This document shows, one piece after another, positions 12,846 through 12,860 of a DNA stretch of 12,860 nt (the first letter of the stretch is position 1; the number at the start of each line of letters is the position of its first letter). The notes beneath the pieces are model-generated. The model was given only the letters and a program-made list of their open reading frames with translations. It was not told where the DNA came from and ran no database searches. The position numbers and the translations under genes were made by a program. The stretch is from positions 1 through 12,860 of the forward strand of contig CADBME010000326.1 of NCBI GenBank assembly GCA_902795715.1. Direction: 5' to 3'. Source of the stretch: an uncultured Lachnospiraceae bacterium (GTDB lineage Bacteria > Bacillota_A > Clostridia > Lachnospirales > Lachnospiraceae).

Positions 12846-12860
12846 TGGGACAGTGGGGAC
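12844..12860. repeat. Start of another copy of the dispersed palindromic repeat (cut by window end)
   Basis: AGTGGGACAGTGGGGAC begins inside the stop codon of the transporter and continues to the last base. It matches the truncated copy at 3566 and the outer arm of the large palindrome at 3591. The element presumably continues beyond the window as a hairpin. Confidence 0.7.

Overview
The window looks like a chromosomal segment of a Gram-positive anaerobe of the class Clostridia, most likely a Lachnospiraceae member. This is an inference. It rests on strong AGGAGG-type ribosome binding sites, sigma-A promoters with extended -10 boxes, oligo-T terminators, AT-rich intergenic regions around moderately GC coding sequence, and the gene families present (a ROK regulator beside araB, an RsbW/STAS pair, an ECF sigma factor with a DUF4349 partner, and a Nudix enzyme with its own N-terminal domain). 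All confident genes lie on the + strand, and no tRNA, rRNA, CRISPR array or transposase gene was seen.

Layout. 1-1826: the tail of an unknown gene, then araB (L-ribulokinase). 1935-3074: a ROK-family repressor with its own promoter. 3199-3552: a small uncharacterised protein. 3566-3673: a dispersed palindromic repeat with perfect 36-bp arms. 3695-5768: a strong promoter, a structured leader, rpsB, an intergenic terminator/attenuator, tsf and a terminator. 5863-7498: a partner-switch cluster (RsbW-like kinase, STAS antagonist, and a third protein that resembles an RsbW relative that has lost its ATP site), with two promoters and a closing terminator. 7537-9521: an ECF sigma factor overlapping the gene of a membrane-anchored DUF4349 protein, the likely anti-sigma factor. 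9541-10351: a Nudix hydrolase behind a promoter and a leader that can fold in two mutually exclusive ways. 10534-12845: a lipoprotein and an EamA/DMT transporter 11 bp apart. The transporter stop codon is immediately followed by the start of another copy of the dispersed repeat.

How the genes fit together. The first block is pentose catabolism plus a sugar-type regulator. rpsB-tsf is housekeeping translation, but pyrH and frr, its common partners, do not follow. The middle of the window holds two separate signalling modules side by side: a phosphorylation-controlled partner switch with no sigma factor gene next to it, and an ECF sigma/anti-sigma pair that probably autoregulates. The best candidates for something undescribed are the degenerate third partner-switch protein, the Nudix leader, the triple TGAATTCA operator-like array, and the lipoprotein with a duplicated C-terminal module.
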